From the NCBI GenBank assembly GCA_028551475.1, contig CM052357.1, positions 24,635,745-24,699,744 of the forward strand: a stretch of 64,000 nucleotides of DNA, read 5' to 3'. Of this stretch, positions 20,500 to 34,000 are shown in pieces. The DNA comes from Casuarina equisetifolia (lineage: Eukaryota > Streptophyta > Magnoliopsida > Fagales > Casuarinaceae). The translations under genes and the position numbers were made by a program. The first letter of the stretch is position 1; each line of letters starts with the position of its first letter. The notes below the pieces were generated by a model. The model searched no databases. It worked only from the letters and a program-made list of their open reading frames with translations, and was not told the DNA's origin.

Positions 20500-23100
20500 T
20501 TTCGTCTTTGTTAATGCCAAAAAATTTTTGTTAGAAAAAATAAAACTATAGAAAATAATAAAAGAGAAGATATAGGTTCTCATACATAACTTTAACCTAA
20601 TTAAATTTAGTCTAAGTTTTTAAACAAACTTAAAAAATTATTCATCAACAACCTTAACTACCACAAAGCAATATAATGTATCTTTGATTATTTATTTATT
20701 TATTCATTATTCATTATTATTGATTGCATCATTAGCGAGCAAAGTTTTTTGACAAGACAACATTAGAAGGTTTTTTGTGTTTTATTTGACAACTTGTTGA
20801 CTTTAATTTTTGTTGGGAAGTTCATTTTTACTTAAAAGTTGATTCAAGAATAATATATATTTTTCTTTATATATAAAGGACTTCTTAGCATTTAGATAGT
20901 GTGAGACCTTTTTTGATGTCATTCTTAATAGGTCCTTATAGCTAAGGTGAGTTGTAGACTTTGTGCTTGTTTTTGTAATACAAGGATGTTGTTTCTTGAA
21001 CTTGAGCCTTGTTACTATATTAAAAAGTTGTCAATTTTTGATTTTGGGGCTTTAAGTTTATAACAATGTTAAATACAATAATTTTATCTATTTTCCAAAG
21101 GAATAATTAAAAAGTGACAAGAAATAACTCATTGAAAATTTCAAATAGAAAAACCATAAGAAATACAAGTTTCTAGTCACTACACATCCATAGATATTAG
21201 GTTAGCCATAAGTGACCATTTTTTTTTTTCTTTTTGACAATTTTGTTTTGGGTTCCAAGATTGGTTGATGAAGAGAGGCAACCAATAATAGCAACCACTA
21301 ATACTTGAGTCATCAATTGAGAAGTGATATGGACTTTTGAAGTAGGACTCTAGGAAATGGTCACCGAGATAGAAGAATACAATCTGAACAAATGATTGAA
21401 GGATGATGCTAATTCTTTGAATAAATTTGTAGCCCTAGTTTTTATGGTATTTTCTATGTATGTGCATTGTTGTTTCAATAAGTATTCTACAGGAAATCAC
21501 CACTTCATTGTATTGTAAAACTTAGGTAAGCTTTTGAAAAGGAGTTGTCACTTTTGGAAGCTAGTTGTGATAAAAAATTACTATATATAAAATAAGTTGT
21601 GTGAGGTGGAAAATTAGGTAGAAAGTTAATAACAGTAGGGCCAACAAGCACTCAATCATCATTAGGAAACATACAAACAATATTTGTTTTTACAATTATG
21701 TTCATCACAATTTTTTCTTTCCTTTTGATCTTAACTTTGAAAATAAACTTACTATCAATTAGACTTAATCAAGCTCGTGGAGCTTGAGGAGTCCAAGAAC
21801 CTTGAACACCCCAATCCAAGAGACTTAAATCACCGCAAAACAGATTGACCCATCTTGTATGCTAGAACCTACAAAAATTCGATACATTTCGATCCTCATA
21901 TTGAAACAAAGATTAATCTCAACTCCCATAAATCACTGGATTGTCAATTTCCAAATCAAAAATGAATTTAAAATTCAAATGACCATCAAATTTGTATTTT
22001 GTATTCAATTACTTAGGTTTCTTAAGATTTATAAAATTTATTAGGAATTGTCTTCTCACTCCGTTTCAAGGTTTTAGGGTTCGTTATTACCTAATCTTGC
22101 AAAACATGATGACATTGTAGGATCCATCCTTTTGTGTTCCCGGTGGTCAATACAAGTTTAGAGTCGGTCACATGCATGACATGGAAATATTACTTTTATT
22201 AAGCAAAGTATTATCCGTAAGCAAAAGCTTATTGTAGTGGACATGGTTGTTTCCATATCAATTGGCAAAAGTCCTTTAGTAGTGTGCATCTCACATTTCT
22301 TTTGAATTTTGCAATGTTCCTCAAATCCTGCTCTGTGTATCTGCTCTTACAAGCAAGGTGAATACAAAATATTCTCTCCACTACTATTAGCGTCCACCCT
22401 AACAAACTCCTCTACGTGATCCCCATTGATGCAGTAGAAGGTTTAAGACAATAAGATTCATGCTTGGATAATTTCAAGTGCTCGAGAATTATTCAAACGA
22501 CATCCATCAATAGGTAAAAATATTCTTTTAAAATAACTTTCTGAAAATATGTTGATAATTGAATACTGAAGAGAATAAATTCATAATCCTTATACAAGCT
22601 GAACCTAATAAATTTTTTGAAAAGAATATAAAAGAATATAGAAACTGTCAGTTGAATTTGTTCATAGTGTAAGTAGCGATTTTTTTTTTTGTCCTACATT
22701 AAATCTGAATCTTTCACGTGTGGGATACACTTTCTAACTAGATATAAAGTTCTTCAATGTCAATATGGCCAGATAAACTATTTTCTTTATCTAATCACTT
22801 ACAATGAAAAATACCTAAAATCTAATTGAAAAATATAAAATTAAAATGAAAATTAAAAATTATTAGCAACAAGGTGTTTTAACGTTGATAATACCATCAA
22901 TGGAAAAGCATGATGTTACCCGTAAGAAACAAAATGTTCTGGTTTATGAGATTCGACTTGAAATTTCTCGCCTAGAAGATGGCTTTTAGGAAAGACAAGG
23001 TTTTTCGTTGCTAAAGGTGATTTTAGAGGTAAGAATAATTTTTAATGCTCATCATCCCAATGCAACCAATTTATTGTGCCAAATCGAAATTCGAGTAATT
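20500..23100. repeat. Duplicated spacer block, second copy at about 41640-43330
   Basis: Blocks within this spacer recur downstream of GDSL copy D in the same order. Examples are TTGTTAGAAAAA and ACCTAATTAAATTTAGTCTA near 20530-20610 against about 41660-41750, GTGAGACCTTTT near 20910 against 42085, and CAATGCAACCAATTTATTGT near 23060 against 43290. The sequence is otherwise AT-rich and non-coding. It is the 3'-flanking part of the GDSL duplication unit. Confidence 0.7.
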
Positions 23101-23196
23101 CGAGTTGTGACTATTACATTTATAGAATGCATATAAGAGTCACGCACACACAAACATACACACACCCACAAAATCCTTTGCTTAGTTCATCTTGTG

Positions 23197-26100
23197 TTAT
23201 GGAGCTTGGGCGAGGTGCATTATGTCAAATGGATAAGCATCAGTAGGAAACTGAGCTTTGTATGCTCTTTGGCCAAGCAACGTACTTGTGAATTCTGTAG
23301 GATGTACTGCATCCCAAAATATGTAATTGGTCCTGTTATTGCATATATTTCCTTGTGGCTTGCACTGCACCAGGGTTAGGCCTGTGCCTAATACTTCACA
23401 GCAAGGAACATCTACACGGATGGAAGCTGACATTGAATTCCATTTCAATCTCGTAAGTAATCACATAAGGAAATCAACAACAACGTTTAAAGTAGGGAAA
23501 GAGGTAACAAGAGCATTTGAGGGAATCTACCTAGAGATGGAGTGGTCAATACGATCGCAGAAATGTTTATGAAGATAAATTTAGCATCACTCGTTTTGCT
23601 ATTGAGGTCAACCACCAGTGATTCAAGCCTCTTATTGAAAAGTGTGACCGCATTGCTGATATTGACCACACACGAGACTTCAGTTCCACATGAACCTTGT
23701 ACAGCAGGAGTACCCGTCAACACACCCAGTCCAGAAACAACAAATTTCCTTGCCCCAGATTTGTACAAAGTCTAGCATCAACAGAAGAATCTCAGTTTTT
23801 TTTTTTTTTTTCCCTATCAATCTTATAAGGTAAAACAACCGATGAATAGTAAGAGGAAGCTGTGCGAACCGATAGTTGCTGAGAGAGCTGTTGACTGAGA
23901 ACATCAGCATATTGCTCTGGGGTGTACGTGCGGCTGGTGGTGTACAGCTGCGGCAATAAGTAATTATTAAGGTAGTCATTGCTACCTATTGAAACAGAAT
24001 AGATGCACTTGCTCAGGTGATCTGTGGTTGAATTTGGATTAATCAACTTTCGTACGATGCGCGCCACAATAGTTTCGTGATTCATCAGCTGCATATCCAT
24101 ATATATTCGATCACCCTGCAGTAAGGAACCAAACCATATTAATTTGGTGGTGAATACACGCGTGACACCAGGCAAAAAAAGGCTCGTTGCAAAGATACAC
24201 GTGTATTACACGTACTTTGTCTTCAATGTTATGCACAGACAATGTCTCTTCTCTTTCTCCAGATTCCAGCTAGTCTAGAAAATGACTTTTCAATTAGAAG
24301 AGAATGGTTGACCTCTTGCCATGGAAGTGGAAAAGAATCTTCCACTCAATTGATGGAATTTTAGTTTAGAAAGTTCAAAGGTTCTTTAAGCCTACCATTT
24401 TCAGAAGAAATCTTGTAGTGATTTATATGCAGAATTTATTGCTATGAATAGTCTCTTCTATTTCAATTGGGTTTCAATTACTATATAAGAAGTCCGATTG
24501 TACTCTTAAATCATCAAATATACAAGCTTTTTTCTCATTGTTCTTCCTATTGTTTTTCTTGTTTTTATTTAATTATTTTTTGTAAAAATCCTTGTTTTAG
24601 CTTGGTATTAATTTAGCCTTGTGGCAAAAGCCATTTGTCTTTTATTCTTTGCAATTTTCACCATGGCCTCCAATACCTCTAACATCTACTTTGCCACTCA
24701 TGCTCTACTGCTACCACCTCTAGGACACCTTTTTGTCCCATCTATTGGAGTTCACCTTGAAGCTTGTTTGGAAGGCTCAAATTGAGCCTTATCTTCAAGT
24801 AAGCAGTGTAATTAGAGTTCTTGATGGCTCTTTTCTTGCCCCCCTGAATTTGTTTCTAACACTAATGATAAGGGCACAAGCATTCATGATTCTAATCTAG
24901 CTTATTAACCTTATTTTCAAGCTAAAAGTTTAATAGTGTGCCTAATGTTACAAAAAAAAATTGTTATATGTATTTAAATTTATGAAAGATAACAATTGTG
25001 TTTCCAATTTTATCTAAGTTTTTATACTATTTATAGTCTAACTATCAAATAGATCATGCTACAAGGATTAGTTGATAATGAGCTCTATCGTTTAAACTTG
25101 AGCAACATTCAGTAATCTCCTATAGCTTTTTTTTGCTACTATTACTATTGCTTTTTCTGCATTATAGACTAAAACATCTTTATTACCAAAATGTAATAAG
25201 ATTGTTGAAAAAAAAATGAATATTCACTTTAATGAAAATATTCCTACATCTTTCAATGCATGTTAAGTCAATAAAAGCCTTTTCTAGGGCCATTATCTAC
25301 AAATAATATTTCAAAACACACCTTTTGACTTAATCCATTTTGATGTATGGGCTTTCACCTATTATAACTTTTCAAAGGCATCGATATTATATTTGCTTTA
25401 TTGATGATTATTCAAAATTTACATGATTATATTCTATAAAAACTATAGATGAGTTTCTTCAAAATTTTCAAAAACTTTCAAACATTTGTTAAGAATAAAC
25501 TCCAAACCACTAGTGTGATGGTGCATTGAGTTTACATCCACTATCTTTAAAACTCTATTGTCCAACAATGGTATTTTGCCATGCATATTAAGCCCATATG
25601 TGCCTTTTAAAGATGAGATAACTAAAATAAAACATAGGCATATAGTTGAATCTAGCTTATTAATGATCTATCATGCCTATATACTACTTCAATATTGAGA
25701 TTACATTTTTCAAAGTGTAGAACATATTATTATTTGTCTACCAAGCCCAGTCATAGAAAATAAAATTCATTAGGAAAAATTATTTCATTAAAAAAACCAT
25801 TATGTCTCATTTGTAGATTCTTAGGTGTTTGATATTTTCCTATTTGACTTTATACCTAAAAATTATTTCTTGGACATTTTATAGGGTATAAATGATATCA
25901 CTACCTTTATTTATAAATACAATTTACATTGTTATAGATGCTATATTTGATGAAAATATATTCAACAATTAACAAAAACACCAAATCTTGGCCCTTATCA
26001 TACAATCCCATTTCCTTTCTACATTTCACATTTTTCTACTAGAATTACTCAAGTTACTTTTGCACAAACAACTAATAAATCACATGTAGATCTTAAGTCA

Positions 26101-29100
26101 TCACCATAATCTTTTTCACCTTCTACATAGGTCATCCCTTGGTGACAAGATAGAGGGGGGACAATATCTAAGCACACTTTATTGTGCAATCATACATTCT
26201 ATACATAATAATATCAAATCTCAAAACTATGTAAAACATCTAAAGATCCTCATTGGCCTGATACTATGGCTAAAGAATATATTGCATTACTATAAAATTA
26301 GCCATGGGATCTTATTCTTCCACCACCACATATTATTCCCATAGGACACAAATGGGCATACAAAGTTAAGATAAAATCATATAGCAGACTTGAACTATTC
26401 TAAAGGATTTCACCAATGTCCAAGTATAACTATCATCACATTTTTAATCTTGTTGCTAAGCTAATTACAATCAAAACAACAATTGCTTTGGCATGAACCT
26501 AGGGATGAAAAATAAAACAACTTAATGTTAAAAATGCATTCTTATATGGTATACTAAATGAAGAAGTATATATAATTCAATCTAAAGTGTTTGTTGATTC
26601 TACTAAACCACACTTTGCATGTCATTCAAAATCATCTCTATAGAGGGTTAAAATGGGCTTTATACTTACGGAATCCTTGTCTTCATTAATTTCTTCAAAA
26701 CATTGGGTTTACAATTTTCAAGCAGATTTTGCTTTATTTACCATATGTACCACCACTACAATATTTTTTTCTTTGTCTATGTTGACAATGTAATATATAC
26801 ATGAAGTTCTATGACACCACTATCACATATCTTGAACAACTTAACAAAACGAATTTCATATTAAGAATTTAGGTGATTTATACTACCTTTTGAAGTTGAA
26901 GCTCTATATTCAACTCATGGACTATCACTTCATCATGCAAAGTTTTTCTTATGAAATTATTTTTTATGCCAAAATGGATGCAATTTACACCTTGCACCAT
27001 AAAACATCCATCATTAATACATGATGGTATCGTACTCCAATCCCACACACTATTGTAGTATTGTTAGATCTCTTTAATATTTAACTATCTCACATCCTAA
27101 TATTTTGTATGTTATGTGTCAACATATCCATGCACCAACCATTATTCATTGCACATTTGTTAAATATATTCTACAATTTTTGGTAGACACACTAAACCAT
27201 GGCATTCAACTCACAAAACATTAAACAATGACCTCTATGCTTGTTTTGACGTTGTATGGGCTAGTAATCACGATGATAAAAAATCAACTAGAGGATTTTG
27301 TATTTTTCTTGTAATAAATTTTATTTCTTGGAGTTTTAGAAAATAAAAGACTATTGCTCACTTTAGTATAAAAGTTGAGTTTAAATGTTTTGCTAATATT
27401 GCTACAAAACTTATTTCAATAGAAGCTTCATTACAAGATTTACAAGTTCAACTATCTCATCCATCTACAATATGATGTGATAACTTATCAACTCTTAATC
27501 TCACAACCAATCTCATTTTTCATACTAGAACAAAACATGTTGATTGATTTTCACTTTATTTTTGAGAGAATCATAATAAAGAAACTTTTTGTACACTTTA
27601 TTTCTTTTGTTGATCAAATAGTCAACGTCTTTACAAAACGTGTCAACATGTCTCAAAACATCAATAACCCACGTAGAAGCATCTTATGGGAAAAAGGTGG
27701 GTGCATGTATCAAACGCGTACCACTGCCATGGCAAATGATGTTTAGTGCAAAGATGTGTATATACTAAACGCACTTCTTCTTCGATGTTACACATGAACG
27801 GTGTTTCTTCTCCTCCGCCGAATTCCAGCCATTTTTTAAATTGCTTGAAGCTAAAATCTAAGGTGTTTCAATCAGAAGAGAACAATTGACCTCTTGCCAT
27901 GGAATTTGAAAAGAATCATCCGCTTCGATTAATGGAATTTCAGTTCAGAAAGTTCGAAACTTTTACGGTTCTTTAAGCCTACTGTTTTTAGGAAAAGAAA
28001 TCTTGTACCATTCATAGACAAAATTGATTGCTATGAATTAGTTTGTTTTCTATTTTGTTTGGGTTTCAATTACTAGAAAAAGGAAGGCCTATTGCACTAT
28101 TAAATCATCAATATACAAGCTTTCTTCTTATTGTTTTTTGTGTTCTTCATGTTTTTATTTTCTTAAGTTGTTACTTTGATACACATATTTCTACAATATT
28201 TTGTAGAAATTCTTGTTCTAACCATATCATAACCTAGGATTGAATGGAATTGAATGAACTTTCCCCTATATACTGTGCACACCTTAGGGATTTAAAATTA
28301 AATAAAGGTTAAAGTTAATCAACTTAACTTTTTATATTGTATTAGAAAGTCCAAATTCTAATCTAAAAGTTGGTTAATAAATTAAGAGGAATTTTTTTTA
28401 TATTTTGTGTATTATCACATGCATAATTAGTATAGGGCAAGTAGCTTAAGATTTGTTTCTTAGCGTTCTAAGTGATGGATATTTGGTTTGAACTATTTAT
28501 GATATAATTTCATGATATCTATAAACGAATGATTAAAAAAAGTCTGTAACATCTTACCCGATGTTGCCCAGATTCATTGCGAATTCCGGCTGCACCAGAT
28601 GCATAATTGACACCTGTGAGTATTTCCGCATCTGTGGCAGTAGCGAAGGGTGGGATGCTGTTGTTGAATCCTAGGAGTTCAGCTGTAAATGGGAAGGGTT
28701 TCAAAAGCGTGGTCCTTGGCACCGATAATATTACAGCCTATGAACCAGAAACCAGTTCATGCTGCAGAGCAGTTCTTCCACTTCTGAAGCGTTGAACGAA
28801 AATGAAGTTCTGGAAATTGAAATACTCGGTAAATTGTGCAGAAAAAGCAAAATGCCTACCGATGGTATCGATCATATTACGACCGTTGGAAAACCTGCCG
28901 GTCGGGCCGCCAGGTAAATCGATCCCATATGGCCGGTAATTGGCTTTTGCTGAGGTACGAAGATTGTTGTTGTTTCCATTGTCGGACAACGAGTCCCCGA
29001 AAGCGAAGAGACAAGGTACTTGTGGCGCTCCAAGAGCGCATTGTTGCAAGTTGGATAGCAGCAAGCAAACAAGCAGCAACCACAATATCTCAAGCTGGGA

Positions 29101-29106
29101 TGCCAT
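23197..29106 (-). CDS. GDSL esterase/lipase, copy A (5 exons, intron 2 holds a retrotransposon)
   Basis: Probably a secreted hydrolase of acyl esters; the natural substrate cannot be read from sequence. Exons are 29106-28860, 28682-28558, 24115-23870, 23771-23531 and 23426-23197, with phases 1, 0, 0, 1 and a 362-aa product ending LAQAP. A hydrophobic signal peptide (LLLVCLLLSNLQQ, about residues 10-22) precedes the [10 protein letters not shown] block with nucleophile Ser39. Block III is GSNDY (Gly168, Asn170) and block V is WDAVHPTE (Asp325, His328), so all catalytic residues are present. I chose ATG 29106 (MASQLEIL) because copies C and D share it. The exon 5 acceptor must be GTCAG|CTTCC; the earlier AG would cause a stop. 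Oddities are the 4.4-kb intron 2 filled by a copia element, a changed TATA box and a shortened leader. Confidence 0.85.
24151..24600 (+). repeat. 5' LTR of the copia element
   Basis: This stretch aligns with 27706-28221: TGACCTCTTGCCATGGAA, GGTTCTTTAAGCCTAC, GAAATCTTGTA, GGGTTTCAATTACTA and ATATACAAGCTTT occur in the same order in both. The many mismatches and indels indicate an old insertion. The ends are set by where similarity starts and stops. Confidence 0.8.
27706..28221 (+). repeat. 3' LTR of the copia element
   Basis: This is the partner of the LTR at 24151-24600, longer mainly because of extra sequence near 28165-28205. Immediately beyond it, sequence homologous to intron 2 of GDSL copies C and D resumes (AGGATTGAATGGAA). 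Confidence 0.8.
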
Positions 29107-29152
29107 CGACAACCGAAACAACTAATGTGCCGCGAGCTGAAACTCTGAGCAG

Positions 29153-29160
29153 TATTTACA
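29153..29160 (-). promoter_or_regulatory. Degenerate TATA element of GDSL copy A
   Basis: On the minus strand this reads TGTAAATA where copies C and D read TATAAATA in the same CTGCT...CTG-like context. Between it and the ATG, about 65 bases present in copies C and D are missing. Confidence 0.55.
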
Positions 29161-29509
29161 GCAGGGATGCTGAAATTTCTGGTGAGATAATGGTGATGAA
29201 ACTTTGCTTAGTTGACTTGAGCTGGCTTAGGGGCAACAACTCATTCACTATAATAAGATTAGCTAAAGAAAGTGAATTGGATTGAAGTAGTAAACCTTGA
29301 AAGAACTCTCTAAACGGTCCCCAAAAAAAGCATCGTACCGAAACTAGAAAGATGAAACTTAAGAAATTCAATCTATTCAATCATCGAAGCTTATCAGGCC
29401 TGAACTTCATATTTGGTTACTTGTCAACCTACATTGTTTAGTGAACGGTGGTCCTCCTGCATGTCAAACTAATTTTTTCCTATAATTTTGCTCAGTTCAT
29501 CTTTTTTAT

Positions 29510-30378
29510 TGGAGCTTGGGTGAGGCGCATTATTTCAAATGGTAAGCATCAGTAGAAAAATGAGCTTTGTGTTCTCGTTCCCCAAACAACGTACTTCCGA
29601 CTTCTGTAGGATCTACTGCATCCCAACAATTGTAATTGGTCTATTACTTCAGGTATTTCCTTGTGGCTTGCGTAGTACCGAAGCGGGGCCTGTGCTCAAC
29701 AGTTCACAGCAAGCAGCACCTACAAGCATGGAAGCTGACGCAAAATTCCATCTCAATCTCGCAAGTAACCACAAAAGGAAATCAACAACGACGTTAAAAG
29801 TGGGGAAAGTGGTAACAAGAGCATTTGATGGTATCTACCTAGAGATGGACTAGTCAACGCTATCCCAAAAACGTTTATGAAGATAAAATTAGCATTGCTC
29901 ATTTTGCTATTGAGATCAACTACCGGTGATTTAAGCCTCCTATTGTTGTTGACGTTGTCCACACATGCAAAGCCGCATTGTTCCTCAAGAACCTCGTACA
30001 GTAAGAGTATCCCCTAACTGCCCCAGTCCTAAAATGGCAAATTTCCTTGCCCCGGATATGTACTAAGTCTAGCGTCAACAGAAGAGCCTCAGTCTTTTTT
30101 TGTCAATCTTTTAAGGCAGAACAACCAACGAATAGTAAGAACAAACTGTGCTAACCGATTGTTGTTGATTGAGAACATCAGCACATTGCTCTGATGTGGT
30201 ACAACTGTCCCATGAAATAATCGTTAAGGTAGTCATTGCTACCTAATGAAATAGAATATATGCACTTGCTCAGGTGCGTTGTGGCTGACTTTGGTTTTTT
30301 CAACATTTGCGTGATGTGTGACACAGTAATTTTGTGATTCTTCAACTACATATCCATCCATATTCCATCACCCTGCAA
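29510..30378 (-). pseudogene. GDSL esterase/lipase, copy B (remnant of exons 3-5)
   Basis: Exon 5, exon 4 and exon 3 homologies run from about 29510 to 30378, with many substitutions, stops and small deletions. The exon 4 part still reads LVVDLNSKMSNANFIFIN. The exon 5 part has lost cysteines and gained a stop within KPQGNT. Exon 3 lost about 15 bases around the YTPEQY region. Intron 2 homology continues to about 30720. Exons 1 and 2 are absent and replaced by unrelated sequence up to about 31030, where upstream-flank homology resumes. Confidence 0.85.
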
Positions 30379-30724
30379 TAAAGAGCAAATCATATTAACT
30401 TGGTGGGTATACGTTCTTCTTTGGATGGGTTTTGTAACCCGAAGACATGCGCTACCTCCACGTTTTCTTTATAATATTTTGTATGCTAGTATAAAGACAA
30501 AATTCCAACTTAGAAGTTAACTATGAGTGGAAGGGTTATTATTTTTCATTTAAACATTATTCAAAAACCAGATCTTTTGGATGTAAGCTTTTCTTCTTTA
30601 ATACCTCTTTACACCCCAAGCATATCTTGACTTAAGATTGAATAAAGTGAAATGGACCTTCTCCTGCATATTAAGCATACTTTAAGGATTTAAAATTAAA
30701 TAAAGGTTAAAGCTAATAAACTTG

Positions 30725-31030
30725 ACTTGGATACAAATTTTAATAATGACAATGAAACTTTGAATAAATAATATGATAATTTGTCAATCCAGGTTCCTTA
30801 GAGGACGGCGGTCCCCATGGCGTTTTCTGAAAACAAATCTCGCGCTAGGTTATTTTTCTCCTAGAAAAAAACGTAGGAGGAAAAGACTGTCTTTTTTCCG
30901 ATTAACCGTCCTCCATCTTCCTTACCAAACCCACCCCCGCAACGACGGATTTACACTGGAAATTCCCAATTTGAGCTTATATTATTCAATATTATTCTGA
31001 CCCACCAACGAGATTACCCACACTCTAAGG
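30725..31030. other. Unrelated filler replacing exons 1-2 of GDSL copy B
   Basis: Left of it lies intron 2-like sequence and right of it the AAGGTCAACCCATAGAACT flank shared with copies C and D. The segment between them matches nothing else I can find in the window and is richer in C and G around 30790-30960. A plus-strand frame of 75 codons (30773-31000) is open but not recognisable. Confidence 0.5.
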
Positions 31031-34000
31031 CGCCAAGGTCAACCCATAGAACTGCCCATACCTAGCCTCTTCTCGAAGCATTTTATTCGAAGTATCTTTC
31101 TTATGCGGCCTAGGGCCCAACTGCTTTTCCAGTAAGAGGGTGTCGTACTGATATCGGTGTAAAGGTTTCAATTTCGAGAATCAAGCCATGTCGAATAGGT
31201 GCATTGCTCCGGTGACGAATACCTCCCCTACATGTGCTGCCAATAACCTACACAGGTCGGCGTGGAAAAGAGACATATGTTGTTTAAACGAAGAGCATGA
31301 ACTGACCTTTTCATTTCAAGCACCTAACCATCATAAAACCAGACAACCATAGGGACTGTTTACTGATTCATAAGAGAATACTGTTTGTCTGATGCAGGAA
31401 ATCAATCCCTTTTGTTTGTTCTCTGGAAATGCAGCAACGGACGTGGTTCACCACCTCCCATCCTTTCGCCTTTTTTTTATGATAAATTATATAAGTAAAT
31501 AATTCGAACACTTTGCGCTCTTTATTTAATGCATTCCCCTAGAACTACATACTCCGGAGACCGATAGAGAAGGCTGAAACTACGTACTTCGAAGTTCTCA
31601 CACGCGGTGATCTTCTTCTTTACTGAGTTAATATCTTTGTTTCCTTTTCTTCTCCTTGTTTTGCGGGATCTCGGATAAGAACATACGGTCGATTTGACAC
31701 GACACAGAAATATAAGTGAACATGCAAAATTCTAACCATTGCCAGTTCTTAGCTCTCAAAATCTCACCCAGCTCAGCAGCGAATTTCGCATGACAGCGAC
31801 ACCGTAAACTATGACGGCAATAGTAATAGGAAGAGAGAGGATTGTGTTGACAAATCGTAGCGCTGACCATTCACGAGCGCAAAATTGGTGGCGCGCAGGC
31901 CTTCTGGGCCTCATGTCGCGCTGCTGGCGTCGGTGGTCGGCATCGTTTTGCCTGACTGGACACTCTTCACATGGCGAAGCGCGAATCTCTCTCCTATGCG
32001 TCACTTAGATACGCGTTTAGTTGCTGCGTCGTGCACGTTAGAAATGAGAGTTCGTTTGTGACGATGACTTCTGAAACGCCTTATGCCAATGATATGTATC
32101 GGTTACGCAAGGAGACGAAACACGAAGCAAAGTTCGCTACTCACTGGTCGATCGACTCAGCTGCCTTTATAGTTATTTAGGGCCACAAGTTCGAAATAAT
32201 AGTGGTCTTGTGATCAGCTATGATAGCATCTAGTCTCTGTCAAATGCAAGAATGAGATGCATAATGGAGTTTGGCTGCAGAAATGAAGCTTAAAAAAGCT
32301 TAGCACCCAGTGAGACCAGAAAAGTAGCTTTCTGAGCGGCCCTAGGGTTTGAGTGAGGAGGGAGGAGCTTGTGAAAATTACTTTCATTGCGCCTCTTCAG
32401 CTAATGAAAGTGAGTTTGGAGATGAGATCAATTGCAAGTTCTGTTTTGTTACGAGAGATCAATTGCAAGTTTCAAACCCTAAAACCCAATATATGATATT
32501 ATTTCCAAAATATACTTTCTTTTGTTAAAACTCTTAAACTCTATTACTACGCCAAAAGCTTAAGTGATTAGTCAGAAAGAATACCATTTTCCTTAATAAC
32601 AATGTAGCATGGCTTACAAGCGTGTTAGCCAATCATTCAAGCCCACTTCTCATGTAGCATGCATCAACAACCCTACTCCCCCAAGAGGCCTGATAACAAC
32701 ACGGGTTGAATTTATGATCTTAAATGTTATTATTAGGCAAAAAGTTTAAGCTATTATTTAGAATGCACATTCTATTCCTTAACAACGACCTATTTGCACA
32801 CACAAGCTTGTTAACTACCCACTTAAGCTTACCCTTCACACAACATGCACCAACATTTTTGACTTTAAATTCACTAGAGCATGCTATATTTATTGTCAAG
32901 AAACATTTTTGACTTTCCCAAATCTTTTATGTGAAACTTTGAATGCAAGTAACTTCGTAATTCTTTAATTATGTTTTCATTGTTTTAAGTGATTTAAATA
33001 TCATGAACATAGAGTATCAAAATCATTACGCTTTCTTTTTAACAAATAATAAACAATTACACTTTGACTAATAAAAATCAGGTTCAACTAAGATCTCAAA
33101 AATTTACTATTCTACTATCTTAATGATTTCAAACTATTTAATAATTTTTTCAACCTACATGCCTTCCCTCAATCATAACTCTCATATCCTTGAGGAATGT
33201 GTATGCATATTTATAACCTTTTACTGATGTAAGTGCTATCATGATTCTTAGTGTGATCATTTTATATACAAGAGAAAAGGTTTAGATGACAATTTATTCT
33301 TTCTTTTTATGTGTATCATTGTTTGTTGTGCAAGTAGATAAATTGAACAATATTTATCAAAATATAAATTCAAACATTTTGAAATTAGTTTTAATATCAA
33401 AAAACATAAATATCTAAGTCCTTAATGCCAAATACCACTTTTTTTTTAACATTTTATTTGTAGAATTTATTTTACAGTTTGAATTCAAAACTTGCAAGTG
33501 GCCATTTGCCTTATTGGGAAAAATGGTGAAACCCTAAGTAATATAGTTCATTCTTGACTTTACCCATTTCCATTATGATACTAGTCATCAAGTCCTAAAA
33601 ATGAAAATATTTGGATAAAATTTTACTAAACATTGTGTGTTTGTAAAAAGTTTTAATATCAAATAAAGGTTGACTTTGAATCCAGGAGCATGCAAAACAT
33701 TTTGGAGATGTAGGTCTTTTCTAAGTTCATATTTCGCATAGATGTAATGGAAGTTCTATTATCATTTGACCATCTCATTGTGTTTCTCTCAATACAATTT
33801 CTCTAGAAAATTCTAATATTTTAAAATAAAATATACATCAGTATCAAAAAACCAATTATATGATAAGGGAGTTTGTAGATATACCAACCATATTAATGGT
33901 TGACTTAGGTTCAAAATCATCAATTATGTAATGGATAATTTTATTGTACTCCTTTTCTTTTTTTCATATGAGCATCGGAAGTAGTAGGTTCTTCATTTAT

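Larger units (their letters stand above)
24151..28221 (+). mobile_element. Decayed Ty1/copia LTR retrotransposon in intron 2 of GDSL copy A
   Basis: Two direct LTRs flank about 3.1 kb of internal sequence, in the orientation opposite to the host gene. Degenerate coding traces in copia order are visible: gag-like KLVWKAQIEPYLQ near 24755, RT traces KWAYKVKIKS and QLNVKNAFLYG near 26350-26560, and an RNase H trace TRGF..ISWSFRK near 27290-27350. All frames contain stops, so it is not autonomous. A TTGGTATTAATTT sequence at 24603 looks like a mutated initiator-tRNA primer site, and a purine run GGGAAAAAGGTGGG lies just before the 3' LTR. Confidence 0.85.

Noticed and set aside
28836..29285. 149-codon plus-strand frame across GDSL exon 1
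   Set aside because: It lies antisense to exon 1 and the promoter of copy A. Similar antisense frames occur in copies C and D only because of the coding strand's composition.
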